DNA from: Parafrankia sp. EUN1f
GTDB lineage: Bacteria > Actinomycetota > Actinomycetes > Frankiales > Frankiaceae
Assembly: GCF_000177675.1 (NCBI RefSeq)
Contig: NZ_ADGX01000008.1
Coordinates: 36,708 to 100,707, forward strand
Direction of reading: 5' to 3'
Length of the DNA stretch: 64,000 bases
Below, piece by piece: positions 55,260 through 64,000 of this stretch. The translations under genes were made by a program, and so were the position numbers. The first letter of the stretch is position 1. Every line of letters begins with the position of its first letter. Below the pieces are notes generated by a model. It was not told where the DNA came from. It searched no databases and saw nothing but the letters and a program-made list of their open reading frames with translations.

Positions 55260-56807
55260 TCAGGCGTGCCGAGCCTGCGCGCGGATCCGGTTGGTCAGCT
55301 CGGTGACCTGGTTGTAGATGGCGCGTCGTTCGGCCATCAGACCGCGAATCTTTCGGTCCGCGTGCATGACAGTGGTGTGGTCGCGGCCGCCGAAGTGCTG
55401 GCCGATCTTGGGCAGTGACAGGTCGGTCAGCTCCCGGCACAGGTACATCGCGATCTGCCGGGCCGTGACCAGCACCCGGCTGCGTGAAGTACCGCAGAGG
55501 TCATCCATCGAGATCCCGAAGTACGCGGCGGTGGCGTTCATGATCGCTGCCGCGGTGATCTCGGGGTTCGCCGCGTCGGGGATGAGGTCGCGCAGGACGA
55601 TCTCGGCCAGCGTGCGGTCGACGTGAGACTTGTTCAGACTGGCGAAGGCCGCGACCCGGATGAGCGCGCCCTCGAGCTCGCGGATGTTCCGCTCGATGTG
55701 GGTCGCGATGTACTCGAGGACGTCCGGCGGTACCGGCAGCCGCTCGGTCGCCGCCTTCTTGGAGAGAATCGCGATGCGGGTCTCCAGGTCGGGCGGGGTG
55801 ACGTCGGTGATCAGCCCCCACTCGAACCGGCTGCGCAGCCTGTCCTCCAGCGCCGCCAGCTGCTTGGGCGAGCGGTCGGAGCTGATGACGATCTGCTTCT
55901 CGGTGTCGTGCAGGACGTTGAAGGTGTGGAAGAACTCCTCCTGCGTCCGCTCCTTGTTCTCCAGGAACTGGATGTCGTCGACGAGGAGAACGTCGATATC
56001 CCGGTAACGACGCTGGAAGGCGAGCTGCCGGTCGTCGCGGATCGAGGCGATGAAGTCGTTGGTGAACTCCTCCATGCTCACATATTTGATCCTGCTCTCC
56101 GGGTAGAGCTTGACCGTGTAGTGACCGATCGCATGCAGCAGGTGAGTCTTGCCGAGTCCGGAGTCACCGTAGATGAACAGCGGGTTGTAGGCCTTCGCGG
56201 GAGCCTCCGCGACCGCGACCGCGGCGGCGTGGGGAAACCGGTTGCTGTCACCGATGACGAAGGTCTCGAACAGATAGCGCGGATTGAGCCTGGCGGGTTC
56301 GGACGGCCTCGGGGACGGATCACGGCCAAGACCCGGCGAAACCCTGCCGGGCGGGGGCCCGTCGACCCGGACACCGTCGACGCTCTCGGCACCCTCGTTC
56401 AGGGCGGTGCCGGATCCCCCGCCCATCAGGTGCTGGGTCAGGTCCGCGGTGGTGGCGGGCCGGATGAGTGGTCCGGTCATCGGCTCGGGGTCCGGTGTGT
56501 GCTCCACGGTGACCGCGACCCGGATCTCGCGTCCATAGGCTCTGGACAAGGCTGTGGACAGGAACGGCCGCAGCCGCGAGTCGAGCAGGTCCTTGGTGAA
56601 CTCGTTCGGTGCGGCGAGCAGGGCCGTGTCCTGCACCAGGCCGAGCGGGCGGGTCAACCTCAGCCACGCGCGCTGCTGTGCGGACAGCGCACCGTCCGCA
56701 ACGCCCGCCACAGCCTGCTCCCATACCGCCGACAGGTCGGGATCTGATGGCGGTGTGGCTCCCCGGGACGGCAGACCTGCGACGGAATCGGCGCTGAGGT
56801 CGGTCAC
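55260..56807 (-). CDS. dnaA: Chromosomal replication initiator DnaA
   Basis: A 515-residue AAA+ initiator. Domain I lies at about 15-95 ([20 protein letters not shown]), followed by a Pro/Gly linker. Domain III has Walker [19 protein letters not shown] and Walker [15 protein letters not shown] with an Arg finger region. Domain IV has the DNA-recognition signature [18 protein letters not shown] 56807 is chosen because GAGGAGC lies seven bases upstream and the residues beyond it are not family-like. It opens the origin at 53.9-54.2 kb. DnaA-box-like sites upstream (57104, 57116, 56930) suggest autoregulation (inference). Confidence 0.97.
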   Translation of the reverse strand: MTDLSADSVAGLPSRGATPPSDPDLSAVWEQAVAGVADGALSAQQRAWLRLTRPLGLVQDTALLAAPNEFTKDLLDSRLRPFLSTALSRAYGREIRVAVTVEHTPDPEPMTGPLIRPATTADLTQHLMGGGSGTALNEGAESVDGVRVDGPPPGRVSPGLGRDPSPRPSEPARLNPRYLFETFVIGDSNRFPHAAAVAVAEAPAKAYNPLFIYGDSGLGKTHLLHAIGHYTVKLYPESRIKYVSMEEFTNDFIASIRDDRQLAFQRRYRDIDVLLVDDIQFLENKERTQEEFFHTFNVLHDTEKQIVISSDRSPKQLAALEDRLRSRFEWGLITDVTPPDLETRIAILSKKAATERLPVPPDVLEYIATHIERNIRELEGALIRVAAFASLNKSHVDRTLAEIVLRDLIPDAANPEITAAAIMNATAAYFGISMDDLCGTSRSRVLVTARQIAMYLCRELTDLSLPKIGQHFGGRDHTTVMHADRKIRGLMAERRAIYNQVTELTNRIRAQARHA

Positions 56808-57672
56808 TGCGGGGCTCCTCGTGGTTCTTCGTGGCTGTTCGGAGGGACGACACGACCGTAGGTAGCCGAAGTCGCTGGCTGACGCTGACTGGCAGTGTGA
56901 CCCGTGGTGTCTCTGGTAGCCGTCCTGTGTGGGTAATCGTCGGAAGTGTCGGCAGGACGACCCCGCCGAGGTGATCGACGGGCGTGGATCCCGGCAGCGG
57001 CGCGGTCGGTTCGCTCCCAGGGCCGGCCGTGCCCGGGCCGGCGTCGCCCCTGGCGACGATGCGACGTCCACTGCCGGCGGCACACAGCATCCTCCGAGAA
57101 GAGTTCTCCACATCGTCGTCCACAACCTGTGCATGGACATGACACCGCATCGGGCTTGGCATCGCCGGCAGGGCCACAAACTGGACGACAGCCGGGAAGC
57201 CACGGAGTGCGTTGCGCCGACGAGCGGGTGGTGATGGTGCTGCCACCTACAGCCTCCGCGCGCTTCGTGGAGGGCAGGCGGTTCGCGGACGGAGGTGACG
57301 GCGGCACGGACAGAGCACCAAACGTTAACAGCCCGGTCCTTGGCGCGGGATTCGGGCCTCCCTGCGATCCCCCCGCGACTGCCCGGCGGCGACGGGACCG
57401 TGGCCTACGGTCAGGACGGACCCGGCGATGGTGGCATCGTGTGTAGGCTAGGGAGAACCACGGCGACGGTCGGCTCCCACGTACCTCGGTGACATCACGT
57501 ACCTCGGTGCCATGGGGCCTGGCTTACCGGATGTTGGGTTTTGGCGAAAGGCACCCTCCGCACAGGGGGTCCGGCCGGTCGGCGACCCAGGTCCATGCCC
57601 CGTAGCCGAGGCGTCAGTCATGACCGGCAATCCACGCCGGTGTCCCGCCGTCTGTGTCTCCGGAGTCCTCAC
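56808..57672. other. dnaA-rpmH divergent regulatory region
   Basis: About 860 bases without a credible gene. It must contain the dnaA and rpmH promoters. DnaA-box-like sequences: TGTGGGTAA (about 56930), TTCTCCACA (57104), TCGTCCACA (57116). A TAGGCT element at about 57443 could be the -10 of rpmH; this is weak. Confidence 0.45.
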
Positions 57673-57810
57673 GTGAGCAAGCGCACCTTCCAGCCGAACA
57701 ACCGCCGGCGGGCCCGCACCCACGGGTTCCGGCTCCGGATGCGGACCCGCGCCGGCCGCGCCATCCTGTCCGGTCGCCGCCGTAAGGGCCGCAACGAGCT
57801 CTCCGCCTGA
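57673..57810 (+). CDS. rpmH: 50S ribosomal protein L34
   Basis: A 45-residue protein with the full L34 sequence pattern: [20 protein letters not shown] then [19 protein letters not shown]. Start GTG 57673. It is the first gene on the plus strand away from dnaA, followed by rnpA 33 bp later. Confidence 0.97.
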   Translation: MSKRTFQPNNRRRARTHGFRLRMRTRAGRAILSGRRRKGRNELSA

Positions 57811-57843
57811 CGGCGGAACCGACGCGCCTGCCGCCGTCCAGCC

Positions 57844-58209
57844 ATGCTCCCCCGGGGCTCGCGAGTACGTACGAAGACGGACCACGCCAACCTCGGGCGG
57901 TCCGGCCGGCGTATTCGGGCCGGGTCAATCGTTGTCCACAGCATGCACACCGATGTGGACAGTCCACCCCGGGCGGGCTTCGTCGTAGGGCGGCGTGTCG
58001 GTAACGCGGTGGTTCGTAACCGTGTCCGTCGGCGTCTTCGTGAACAGACCCGGTCCCGGCTGCCTCTGCTGCCGCCGGGAACCGCGGTTCTGGTTCGAGC
58101 GTTGCCTGAAGCGGCGACCGCGACGTCGGCAGATCTGGGCCGATCGCTCGACTCGGCCTTCGGCGCGGTTCGTTCCGGCCGGTCCCCACGATCGGCGCGC
58201 TTCGGATGA
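57844..58209 (+). CDS. rnpA: Ribonuclease P protein component
   Basis: The 121-residue protein subunit of RNase P for tRNA 5' maturation. It begins [10 protein letters not shown] and carries the conserved RNA-binding helix [20 protein letters not shown] after FVVGRRV, then [20 protein letters not shown]. Length normal. Its stop overlaps the yidD start (ATGA). Confidence 0.93.
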   Translation: MLPRGSRVRTKTDHANLGRSGRRIRAGSIVVHSMHTDVDSPPRAGFVVGRRVGNAVVRNRVRRRLREQTRSRLPLLPPGTAVLVRALPEAATATSADLGRSLDSAFGAVRSGRSPRSARFG

Positions 58210-58739
58210 GCGTGGCCCGGTACGCGGGGATCCTGGTGGTCCTGATGGCACTCGTCGACCTCGTGCTCGCCGCGCCGATCACCGCCAGGAGATTTCCCAC
58301 CCTGGCCCGGACCTCCGACGAGGCGGTCCGTGGGCCTCTCGCGTGGGCTCTCACGGCGCTGGTCCGGCTGTACCGCGCCGGCTGGTCGGCGCGGAACGCG
58401 GGCTGCTGCCGGTTTGAACCGTCCTGTAGCGCCTATGCCCTGACCGCTCTGCGGCGGCACGGTGGCGTCGTCGGTGGTTTTTGGGCTCTCCGTCGGCTGT
58501 TGCGTTGCCAGCCGCTGTCGGCTGGCGGCTACGACCCGGTGCCAGGTGTTGGGTCCGGTGGCGCTGGCAGCCCTGGCAGGGGTCCTGCGGCCCCGAGCCC
58601 GACGGGCATCGACCGGGCAACGGGCATCGACCGGGCGGATGTCGCCCGGGCCGCTGCCGGGCCCGGGCATCGCACCGCGTCCCCGCTCGGGGGGACGCGT
58701 TCCGAGATCGTCGGTTCCCGTCGCGGAACGCGGGTGTGA
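58206..58739 (+). CDS. yidD: Membrane protein insertion efficiency factor YidD
   Basis: A 177-residue protein. The conserved YidD core is [20 protein letters not shown], then [20 protein letters not shown] and [19 protein letters not shown], with its cysteines. It has an N-terminal membrane helix ([19 protein letters not shown]) not present in short YidD proteins and a variable 60-residue C-terminal tail. It is thought to assist YidC and Sec insertion. Overlaps rnpA by four bases; yidC follows 12 bp later. Confidence 0.92.
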   Translation: MSVARYAGILVVLMALVDLVLAAPITARRFPTLARTSDEAVRGPLAWALTALVRLYRAGWSARNAGCCRFEPSCSAYALTALRRHGGVVGGFWALRRLLRCQPLSAGGYDPVPGVGSGGAGSPGRGPAAPSPTGIDRATGIDRADVARAAAGPGHRTASPLGGTRSEIVGSRRGTRV

Positions 58740-58751
58740 GGAGACAGACAG

Positions 58752-60182
58752 GTGTTGGATCCGCTTTACCATCTCGCGGCAAACGCGATCGTCTTCTTCC
58801 ACAAGGGCTTCGGGCCGATCTTCGGCAGGGACAGCTTCTTCGCCTGGGCGCTGTCGGTCATCCTGCTCGTCATCTGCGTCCGCATTCTGATCTTCCCGCT
58901 GTTCGTCAAGCAGGTGAAGTCCCAGCGGACGATGCAGATGATGCAGCCGCGCATCAAGGAGATCAAGGAGAAGTACGGGCACGACAAGCAGCAGATGCAG
59001 CTGGAGATCATGAAGCTCCAGAAGGAGCACGGCAATCCACTGCTCGGCTGTCTGCCGATCCTTCTGCAGATCCCGCTGTTCATCTCGCTGTTCCACGTCT
59101 TCACGCACCTGGCGCCGATGAACGAGGGCCCGGGCGGCTCTCTCGTCTGGCGTCCCCGGGTCGGGCTGTCCGCCGATCAGGTCGAGCAGATCGCCACGGC
59201 GAAGCTGTGGGGCATCTCGCTGTCGAGCAAGTTCACGTCGTCACCGGACTTCCTGGACTTCCTCGGCGCCAACGGGATGCACACGAAGATCCTGGCGGTC
59301 GTGCTGATCGTCACGATGGGCGTGACGACCTTCCTGACCCAGCGCCAGATCATGAACCGTGCCGGCACCGCGGTCGACCCGCAGCAGGCGATGGTCCAGA
59401 AGATCCTGCTGTACGGTTCGCCGCTCATGCTGGCGATCTTCGGATTCCGGTTCCCGATCGCCGTCCTGCTGTACTGGCTGACCACCAACCTGTGGAGCCT
59501 CGGCCAGCAGTTCTTCGTCATCAGGAAGATGCCGCCGATCCAGCCGCTCGCCGCCGGCGGCCGGGTTCCCGGGGCACGTACGGCCACCACGGACGGCGCG
59601 ACGGTTTCCCGCCCGGCGCCTGGTGCCCGGCCGGCTCCCGGCGCCCGCGCGGGAGCGAAGTCGAAGAGCCTCGGGGCCCGGGCGGCGCAGTCCACGGCGG
59701 GCACGGCGGCAAGCGGCTCGGATGCTGGCACCGACGCGCCTCGGCCGGGCAGCCGCCCGTCGAAGGCTCCCCCCGGAACCCGCTCCAGGTCCGGTGCCGC
59801 GGCCGGCAACGGCTCGGCGAAGCCCGCTGCCGCCAAGGGCGCCCAGACGAAGGCTGATTCGTCCGGTGCCGGTGGAGGCAGTGGCAAGGGGCGCCTGACG
59901 AAGGGCGGGGCGGCGGGCACCGGTGGAGCGATCTCGCCACCGACCGCGGCCGCAGCCGGCGAGACGTCGGGCGCGAAGAACGGCATCGTCGACGGCGCGG
60001 GTGAAAGCAAGTCTGGTTCGGCGTCGGCGTCGGCGGGAACCTCTCGTAACGGTGTCGCCGACTCGGATGCCGCTTCCCGGTCGTCCCAAGCCCCCGTCCC
60101 CGCCGGCGCGCGGCGGGCTCCCGGCGGATCTCGCCCCGCCAAGCGTCGCGGAAAGGGCAAGCGGCCGGGCGGGCGTCGCTGA
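58752..60182 (+). CDS. yidC: Membrane protein insertase YidC/Oxa1
   Basis: A 476-residue insertase of the Gram-positive form. Membrane helices: SFFAWALSVILLVICVRILI, LLGCLPILLQIPLFISLFHV, TKILAVVLIVTMGVTTFLTQ and FGFRFPIAVLLYWLTTNLWS; the Arg in VCVRILIFPL-type sequence lines the groove. The cytosolic coiled loop QPRIKEIKEKYGHDKQQMQL is typical. The C-terminal 200 residues are Ser/Gly/Ala-rich and end in a basic AKRRGKGKRPGGRR, which may contact ribosomes. Start GTG 58752. Works with YidD upstream and Jag downstream. Confidence 0.95.
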   Translation: MLDPLYHLAANAIVFFHKGFGPIFGRDSFFAWALSVILLVICVRILIFPLFVKQVKSQRTMQMMQPRIKEIKEKYGHDKQQMQLEIMKLQKEHGNPLLGCLPILLQIPLFISLFHVFTHLAPMNEGPGGSLVWRPRVGLSADQVEQIATAKLWGISLSSKFTSSPDFLDFLGANGMHTKILAVVLIVTMGVTTFLTQRQIMNRAGTAVDPQQAMVQKILLYGSPLMLAIFGFRFPIAVLLYWLTTNLWSLGQQFFVIRKMPPIQPLAAGGRVPGARTATTDGATVSRPAPGARPAPGARAGAKSKSLGARAAQSTAGTAASGSDAGTDAPRPGSRPSKAPPGTRSRSGAAAGNGSAKPAAAKGAQTKADSSGAGGGSGKGRLTKGGAAGTGGAISPPTAAAAGETSGAKNGIVDGAGESKSGSASASAGTSRNGVADSDAASRSSQAPVPAGARRAPGGSRPAKRRGKGKRPGGRR

Positions 60183-60410
60183 TGGGCCGGCGGTCGCCGC
60201 TAGTGCGTGCGTATCCGGTCGCGGCCGCCGCTGGGCGACCTGGCCGGATGCCGGCCCTGCGCCCACCCCTGAGCATCGTCCGGGCAGTCAGGCCGGGACG
60301 ACACGGAACGTCCGAAGCGGCAGCGCCCCGCCAACGTCGCGTTGACCCCGCGGCGGTCGGACGTGCCGTACTGTCGGCATCGCCGCCCACTTTCCCCTGG
60401 AGTAACGCTG

Positions 60411-61010
60411 ATGACCGGTTCGGCACCTGACCTCGCCGTGGAAGAACCCGAGGCCAACGAGGACAGCCCTGCGGCCGGGGCCGACGAGGCCGTGACCGAC
60501 TCGGCCGCGGAGACCGGCGGGTCGGGGTCCGCGGGCGGCGGTGAGCGCCGCATCGCCGACCTGGAGCAGGAAGGCGAGATCGCCGCGGACTACATCGAGG
60601 GTCTGCTCGACATCGTCGACATGGACGGCGACCTCGACCTCGACGTCGAAGGCGGGCGTGCGGTCGTCGCCGTCGTCGGGGACGGCCTGGACAAGCTGAT
60701 CGGTACCGGCGGCGAGACCCTGGAGGCTCTCCAGGAGCTGACCCGGCTCGCGGTGCTGCAGAAGACCGGTGTCCGCAGCCGGCTCATGCTCGACGTGGGC
60801 GGGCATCGCGCTCGTCGGCGGGTGGAGCTGCGCAAGGTCGCGACCTCGGCGGCACACAAGGTCCTCGATACCGGCGAGCCCCGGAAGCTGGCCGCGATGA
60901 CCCCGTTCGAACGCAAGGTCGTGCACGACGTGATCGCCACGATCGACGGTGTGCACAGCGAGTCCGAGGGCGAGGAGCCCAGCCGTCGGGTCGTGGTTCT
61001 GCCCGACTGA
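60411..61010 (+). CDS. jag: Jag/KhpB RNA-binding protein (SpoIIIJ-associated)
   Basis: A 199-residue protein. After an acidic N terminus of about 50 residues comes a KH domain (VVAVVGDGLDKLIGTGGETL with the GxxG-like loop, then ALQELTRLAVLQKTG), followed by the R3H domain (HRARRRVELRKVATSAAHKV and MTPFERKVVHDVIATIDGVH, with R-x3-H-like spacing). ATG 60411 has CTGGAG upstream. KhpB proteins bind RNA and affect cell elongation. It is the last gene of the rpmH-yidC block; rsmG would normally follow. Confidence 0.93.
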   Translation: MTGSAPDLAVEEPEANEDSPAAGADEAVTDSAAETGGSGSAGGGERRIADLEQEGEIAADYIEGLLDIVDMDGDLDLDVEGGRAVVAVVGDGLDKLIGTGGETLEALQELTRLAVLQKTGVRSRLMLDVGGHRARRRVELRKVATSAAHKVLDTGEPRKLAAMTPFERKVVHDVIATIDGVHSESEGEEPSRRVVVLPD

Positions 61011-61105
61011 CCTCGCGTGTAGCGTCGGCTGGGCTTTCCCGGGCTCGGCCGCGTGATCCCTACGTGACGTGACGCCCCCGCGCGGACCTGAATCCGCGCG
61101 CGGGC

Positions 61106-63268
61106 GTGGAACGGCGGAACCTGCGGCACACGCCGGCAGGTCAGCGGATTCCCGATCCCGGCTGCGCAGCGAGGCGATCGGGAGGCGCACGGGTGGTTCC
61201 GCCACGGGCACAGGCACCGGCCATACCGCCCAAGGCGGTGAAGCCGTCGGCGCCGGCCAGTCCTCTCGCTGCCGCAACGGCTCCTCCCACGGCGTCGCCG
61301 TCGTCCGCAACGGTCGCGGCACCTCCCGCCGCTGACACCGCGGCCGAGGCCCCCTCTCAGCGCCCGCGGTTCTCGCGGTTCTCGCGGTTCTCGCGAGCCT
61401 GGCTGATCGGGTGGGTGGTGCTCCTGCTGACGGGGCCCGTGGTGCTGCTCGCCTCCTACTTGCGCCGACCGTTCTGGTACGACGAGATCTGGCGTGGTCA
61501 TTTCGTCAGTGAGCCCCTGAGTTCGGTGTGGTCCGAGCTGGCGGTTGCCAACACCCCGTCCGCGCTCGGGTGGTTCGGACTCGTCCGGCTGTCCGGGGAG
61601 GTGTTCGGCTGGCACACCTGGGCGCTGCGACTGCCCGGCCTTCTCGCGCTTGCTGTGCTGGGCGTGGCGGTCGCGGTTCTCGTCCGCCGGTTCGCCGGGT
61701 CGGTGGCGGCTGCCTTCGCGGTCTGCTGGCTGTGCCTGAACGCCACCTTTCTCGACCTCGCGACCCAGCTCAAGCCGTACACAGTCGAGACCGTCGCGAC
61801 CGTCGCGGTGGTGCTGCTGTGGCTGGGGCCGGTGCGGGGCGACGACACCCGTGGCCGTGGTGTCCGCAGGATGGCCGCCGGGGTGGTCGCTCTGTGCTCC
61901 GTTCCGGCGGTGTTCGTGATCCTGCCGCTCGCGGCGGTGGACGTCCTGGGCGGCGGCGGCCGAAGCCTGCTGCGCCGAGGCCAGTTGCGTCGAAGCCAAC
62001 TGGGCCGGCGCCTGCGTGAGACGTTGCCGGCGGTCGTGCTGGTGACGGTGCACACCCTGGTCTTCCTCGGCCACCAGTCCGCCCAGCGCGCGGGGGACTA
62101 CTGGGACACGCAGTTCCTCGCCGGACGGGATCCGTGGGAGGCCGTGTGTTTCGTCGGCGATCAGCTCTGGAGGATCCTCGCCGGCTCACCGCCGGGAATC
62201 GACCAGTTCGATCCGAGCCTCGTGCCGGGGTACCTGCACCTGCCGCACTATCTGCCGTGGCTGCTTGCTCCGCTGACCGGGGTGTTCGGTGCGGTCGGCA
62301 TCGCCGCGCTGGCCCGCCGGGCGGACGGGCGGCGGGTCCTGGCCGCGCTCGTCGGAGCCGAGGTGCTCATGCTCGGCGCGAGCGCGGTGCGCTTCTGGCC
62401 GTTCGGGCCGACGAGGACGAACCAGTTCGTCGTGCCGCTGCTCCTGCTTGTCGTGGTTGTCGGCGTGGATCGCGTCGTCCGACGGGTGGTCCGATGGGTG
62501 GTCCGCGACCGGGGTGATGCCGCGCCGCGTGACCGACTGCTTTCGGCGCTGGGGGCGATGTCCGGAGCGATGGTGCTGCTGATCGTCGCGGGTGTGGCGC
62601 TGGCGGGCGGCCTGTCCGGGGACCGGCTCCTGTGGGAGCGGCGGGACCGCCTGCGCGGACTGGATCTGATGGTCGATGCGACGGTGGCCACCCGGCGTCT
62701 GGTCCGTCCAGGCGATGTCGTCGTTGTCGGTGGGCGCCTTGCCCGTCCGGGCTGGATCTACGCCATGGAGGTCAGCGATGACCTGCCGCGTCGGCCGGAG
62801 GCGCTCCCCCCGGTGCCGGCTGGGACCGCTGCCGGGGCGGAGGCACCGCGTGTCGCGCGAGCCGACACCGTGTTCGTCGTCCCAGGCCTCCTGCGTCGCG
62901 CCGAGCTCGCGACTTCCACCGCGGCTGACTCGGCGACTGCGGCCGACTCGGCCGCGGCAGCTGACTCCGTCACCGCGGTGGACAAGGCGGCTGCCACTTT
63001 GGCGGACACGGCCGTCACCGGCTCCACCACCGACTCCGATTCCGCCGGCGCGGACAACGGGGCTGATGTCGCCGCGGTTGCTCACCTCGAGCGATCGAAC
63101 CGGCTCGTCGTCTTCGTTTTCGACATCGAGGAGAAGGCGATGGCCGCCGACCTGGCGGCGCTGCGGCAGGACGGCTGGTGCCCAGGCGAACAGGGGTCCT
63201 TCCGGCTCACCGGCTCGGTGACTGTCTACGAGCGGTGCGTGGCCCGAACTGCGCAGAGCGCGAAATGA
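61106..63268 (+). CDS. GT-C fold membrane glycosyltransferase-like protein (family 39-type)
   Basis: A protein of about 720 residues. The N-terminal 95 residues are basic and disordered, ending in RFSRFSRFSR. A first membrane helix is followed by the loop RRPFWYDEIWRGHF, whose acidic DE pair is the usual GT-C/PMT catalytic motif. About nine further membrane helices span to residue 500. The extracellular C terminus contains an Ala/Thr/Asp low-complexity run (TAADSATAADSAAAADSV). Such proteins use polyprenyl-phosphate sugars; the acceptor is unknown. Start GTG 61106 is uncertain, with GTG 61190 an alternative. It occupies the place after jag where rsmG, parA and parB usually lie. Confidence 0.72.
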   Translation: MERRNLRHTPAGQRIPDPGCAARRSGGARVVPPRAQAPAIPPKAVKPSAPASPLAAATAPPTASPSSATVAAPPAADTAAEAPSQRPRFSRFSRFSRAWLIGWVVLLLTGPVVLLASYLRRPFWYDEIWRGHFVSEPLSSVWSELAVANTPSALGWFGLVRLSGEVFGWHTWALRLPGLLALAVLGVAVAVLVRRFAGSVAAAFAVCWLCLNATFLDLATQLKPYTVETVATVAVVLLWLGPVRGDDTRGRGVRRMAAGVVALCSVPAVFVILPLAAVDVLGGGGRSLLRRGQLRRSQLGRRLRETLPAVVLVTVHTLVFLGHQSAQRAGDYWDTQFLAGRDPWEAVCFVGDQLWRILAGSPPGIDQFDPSLVPGYLHLPHYLPWLLAPLTGVFGAVGIAALARRADGRRVLAALVGAEVLMLGASAVRFWPFGPTRTNQFVVPLLLLVVVVGVDRVVRRVVRWVVRDRGDAAPRDRLLSALGAMSGAMVLLIVAGVALAGGLSGDRLLWERRDRLRGLDLMVDATVATRRLVRPGDVVVVGGRLARPGWIYAMEVSDDLPRRPEALPPVPAGTAAGAEAPRVARADTVFVVPGLLRRAELATSTAADSATAADSAAAADSVTAVDKAAATLADTAVTGSTTDSDSAGADNGADVAAVAHLERSNRLVVFVFDIEEKAMAADLAALRQDGWCPGEQGSFRLTGSVTVYERCVARTAQSAK

Positions 63269-63281
63269 TTCACGGGAAACA
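63266..63281. promoter_or_regulatory. parS-like site
   Basis: TGATTCACGGGAAACA matches the ParB-binding consensus TGTTTCACGTGAAACA at 14 of 16 positions. It begins at the stop codon of the glycosyltransferase-like gene, about 9 kb from oriC. It also forms part of the hairpin ACGGGAAA-CA-TTTCCCGT. Confidence 0.5.
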
Positions 63282-63503
63282 TTTCCCGTAGGACGGTCGT
63301 CCCCGGCCTGATTCCCGACACAACGGCTATCCGGAGCAGCACCTGACGCGCGTGCGCCGGTTCACCGGGGATGCTGGGTCCGTGCCTTCATGCCCGACCA
63401 TTACCCGTCATCCCGGGCGCCCGGCTTCGCCTGGATGCCACTCCCCTGCCGGCCGGAGTCCGTCCGCCGTTCCCGGGAGGGAGGTCAGTTCCGGTCTCTC
63501 TAG
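63282..63503. other. Gap before the insertion sequence
   Basis: About 220 bases with no gene visible. It ends in CTAG (63500-63503), a typical IS701-type target, directly before the insertion-sequence end. Confidence 0.5.
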
Positions 63504-64000
63504 TACTCCAGCCCGACTTTTGTGATCAGTTGAGTTGTAGGGCTTCGGCCTGGCGGTGGTAGTGGCTGATTTGTGCGCGTGCCTGGTGGCGGCGTCGCCA
63601 CCGGGACCAGGCCAGCACGAAGCCGGCGGCCGGGGCGGGTCGGGGCATCGCGAGCTGGATGATGAGGTGGCGGACCTCGTTGACGGTGAGCGGGATCAGC
63701 CCGTCGGCGGGTTCGGTGTCATGGGCCCGGGCGGTGGTGACGGCGAGGAAGGCGTGGGCGAGCATCGCGAGCAGGGTCCAGCGGTGCCAGCTGGTCCAGC
63801 GGCGGACCTGGTGCTCGTCGAGGGCGGCGAGTTCCTTGGAGGACTGGAAGTCGTCCTCCACGTTCCAGCGGATCCCGGCGACGCGGACATAGGTGGCCAG
63901 CGGGACCGGGGTCGGGTGGTGGGTCCGGTAGAACGCGTACTCGCCGGTGGTGATGTTCCGGCGGATCAGGAGATGGTGCTGGCCGGGTAGGTCCTGGTCG
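63504..64000. mobile_element. Insertion sequence, IS701-type, partial
   Basis: The element begins after CTAG with TACTCCAGCCCGACTTTTGT as its probable terminal sequence and continues past the right edge of the window. It contains the 3' part of a transposase gene on the minus strand. Confidence 0.65.
63526..64000 (-). CDS. IS701-family transposase, C-terminal part
   Basis: The last 158 codons are present; the 5' part lies beyond the window. The visible end reads HHLLIRRNITTGEYAFYRTH, VPLATYVRVAGIRWNVEDDF, QSSKELAALDEHQVRRWTSW and HRWTLLAMLAHAFLAVTTAR. The E of the DDE triad is expected in the WNVEDDFQ segment, as in IS701/IS4-like transposases. The reading frame is intact within the window, so this copy may be recent. 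Confidence 0.85.
   Translation of the reverse strand, partial: DQDLPGQHHLLIRRNITTGEYAFYRTHHPTPVPLATYVRVAGIRWNVEDDFQSSKELAALDEHQVRRWTSWHRWTLLAMLAHAFLAVTTARAHDTEPADGLIPLTVNEVRHLIIQLAMPRPAPAAGFVLAWSRWRRRHQARAQISHYHRQAEALQLN

Overview
The window is high-GC actinobacterial DNA covering the replication-origin region of a chromosome. The evidence is the gene order gyrA, gyrB, dciA, recF, dnaN, oriC, dnaA on the minus strand, diverging from rpmH, rnpA, yidD, yidC and jag on the plus strand, together with a DUF3566 protein, a DLW-39 microprotein, adjacent tRNA-Ile and tRNA-Ala genes and a mycothiol-type maleylpyruvate isomerase fold. A Frankia-like member of the Frankiales is my best guess; it is inference, since no rRNA or species marker is present.

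Layout. 1-9.5 kb: partial amidohydrolase, F420-type reductase, MarR regulator, GAF-SpoIIE phosphatase, CPA1 Na+/H+ antiporter with a small HTH protein, and a ferredoxin-reductase/fatty-acid-desaturase pair. 9.1-19.0 kb: a copper and heavy-metal island. Its minus arm holds a DUF6153-like protein, a DUF305 lipoprotein, a BlaI/CopY-type repressor, an M56 protease and a SHOCT protein. Its plus arm holds a TauE-cupredoxin fusion, CopZ, a His-rich membrane protein, a second CopZ, a His-rich exported protein and a CopA ATPase. BlaI/CopY-like dyads lie in the divergent gap and a CsoR-like box precedes the second copZ. 19.68-29.04 kb: a 9.4-kb integrated element inside tRNA-Ala(UGC), bounded by 44-bp direct repeats. 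It carries an integrase, an excisionase-like HTH protein, a helicase-like ATPase, an HNH nuclease, an XRE-TPR regulator and a GntR regulator. No FtsK-type transfer gene and no RepSA-type initiator are visible, and a 12-copy heptamer array follows the ATPase. 29.1-31.4 kb: a gene-poor tract with dispersed DnaA boxes and then an approximately 88-bp periodic array of covarying hairpins that I cannot assign to a known class. 31.4-43.2 kb: mixed housekeeping genes (DLW-39, PEBP, an atypical PII protein, DedA, lipase, TetR, and a glycosyltransferase/methyltransferase/prenyltransferase-like operon). 43.2-63.3 kb: the oriC block. The window ends in the 3' part of an IS701-type insertion sequence next to a parS-like site.

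How the genes work together. DnaA opens oriC (DnaA boxes 53.9-54.2 kb), DnaN is the sliding clamp, DciA is expected to recruit the helicase, RecF mediates gap repair and GyrA/B supply supercoiling. RpmH, RnpA, YidD, YidC and Jag cover ribosome assembly, RNase P and membrane insertion. In the copper island CopZ proteins would hand Cu(I) to CopA for export, with exported His- and Met-rich proteins and a cupredoxin domain acting outside, under two apparently different metal-responsive repressors.

Caution. At least three genes (the DUF3566 gene, the gyrA N terminus and the XRE-TPR regulator) look interrupted by a one-base shift of the same sign. In the first two it falls in C-runs. Homopolymer sequencing error is therefore a real alternative to biological frameshifting.
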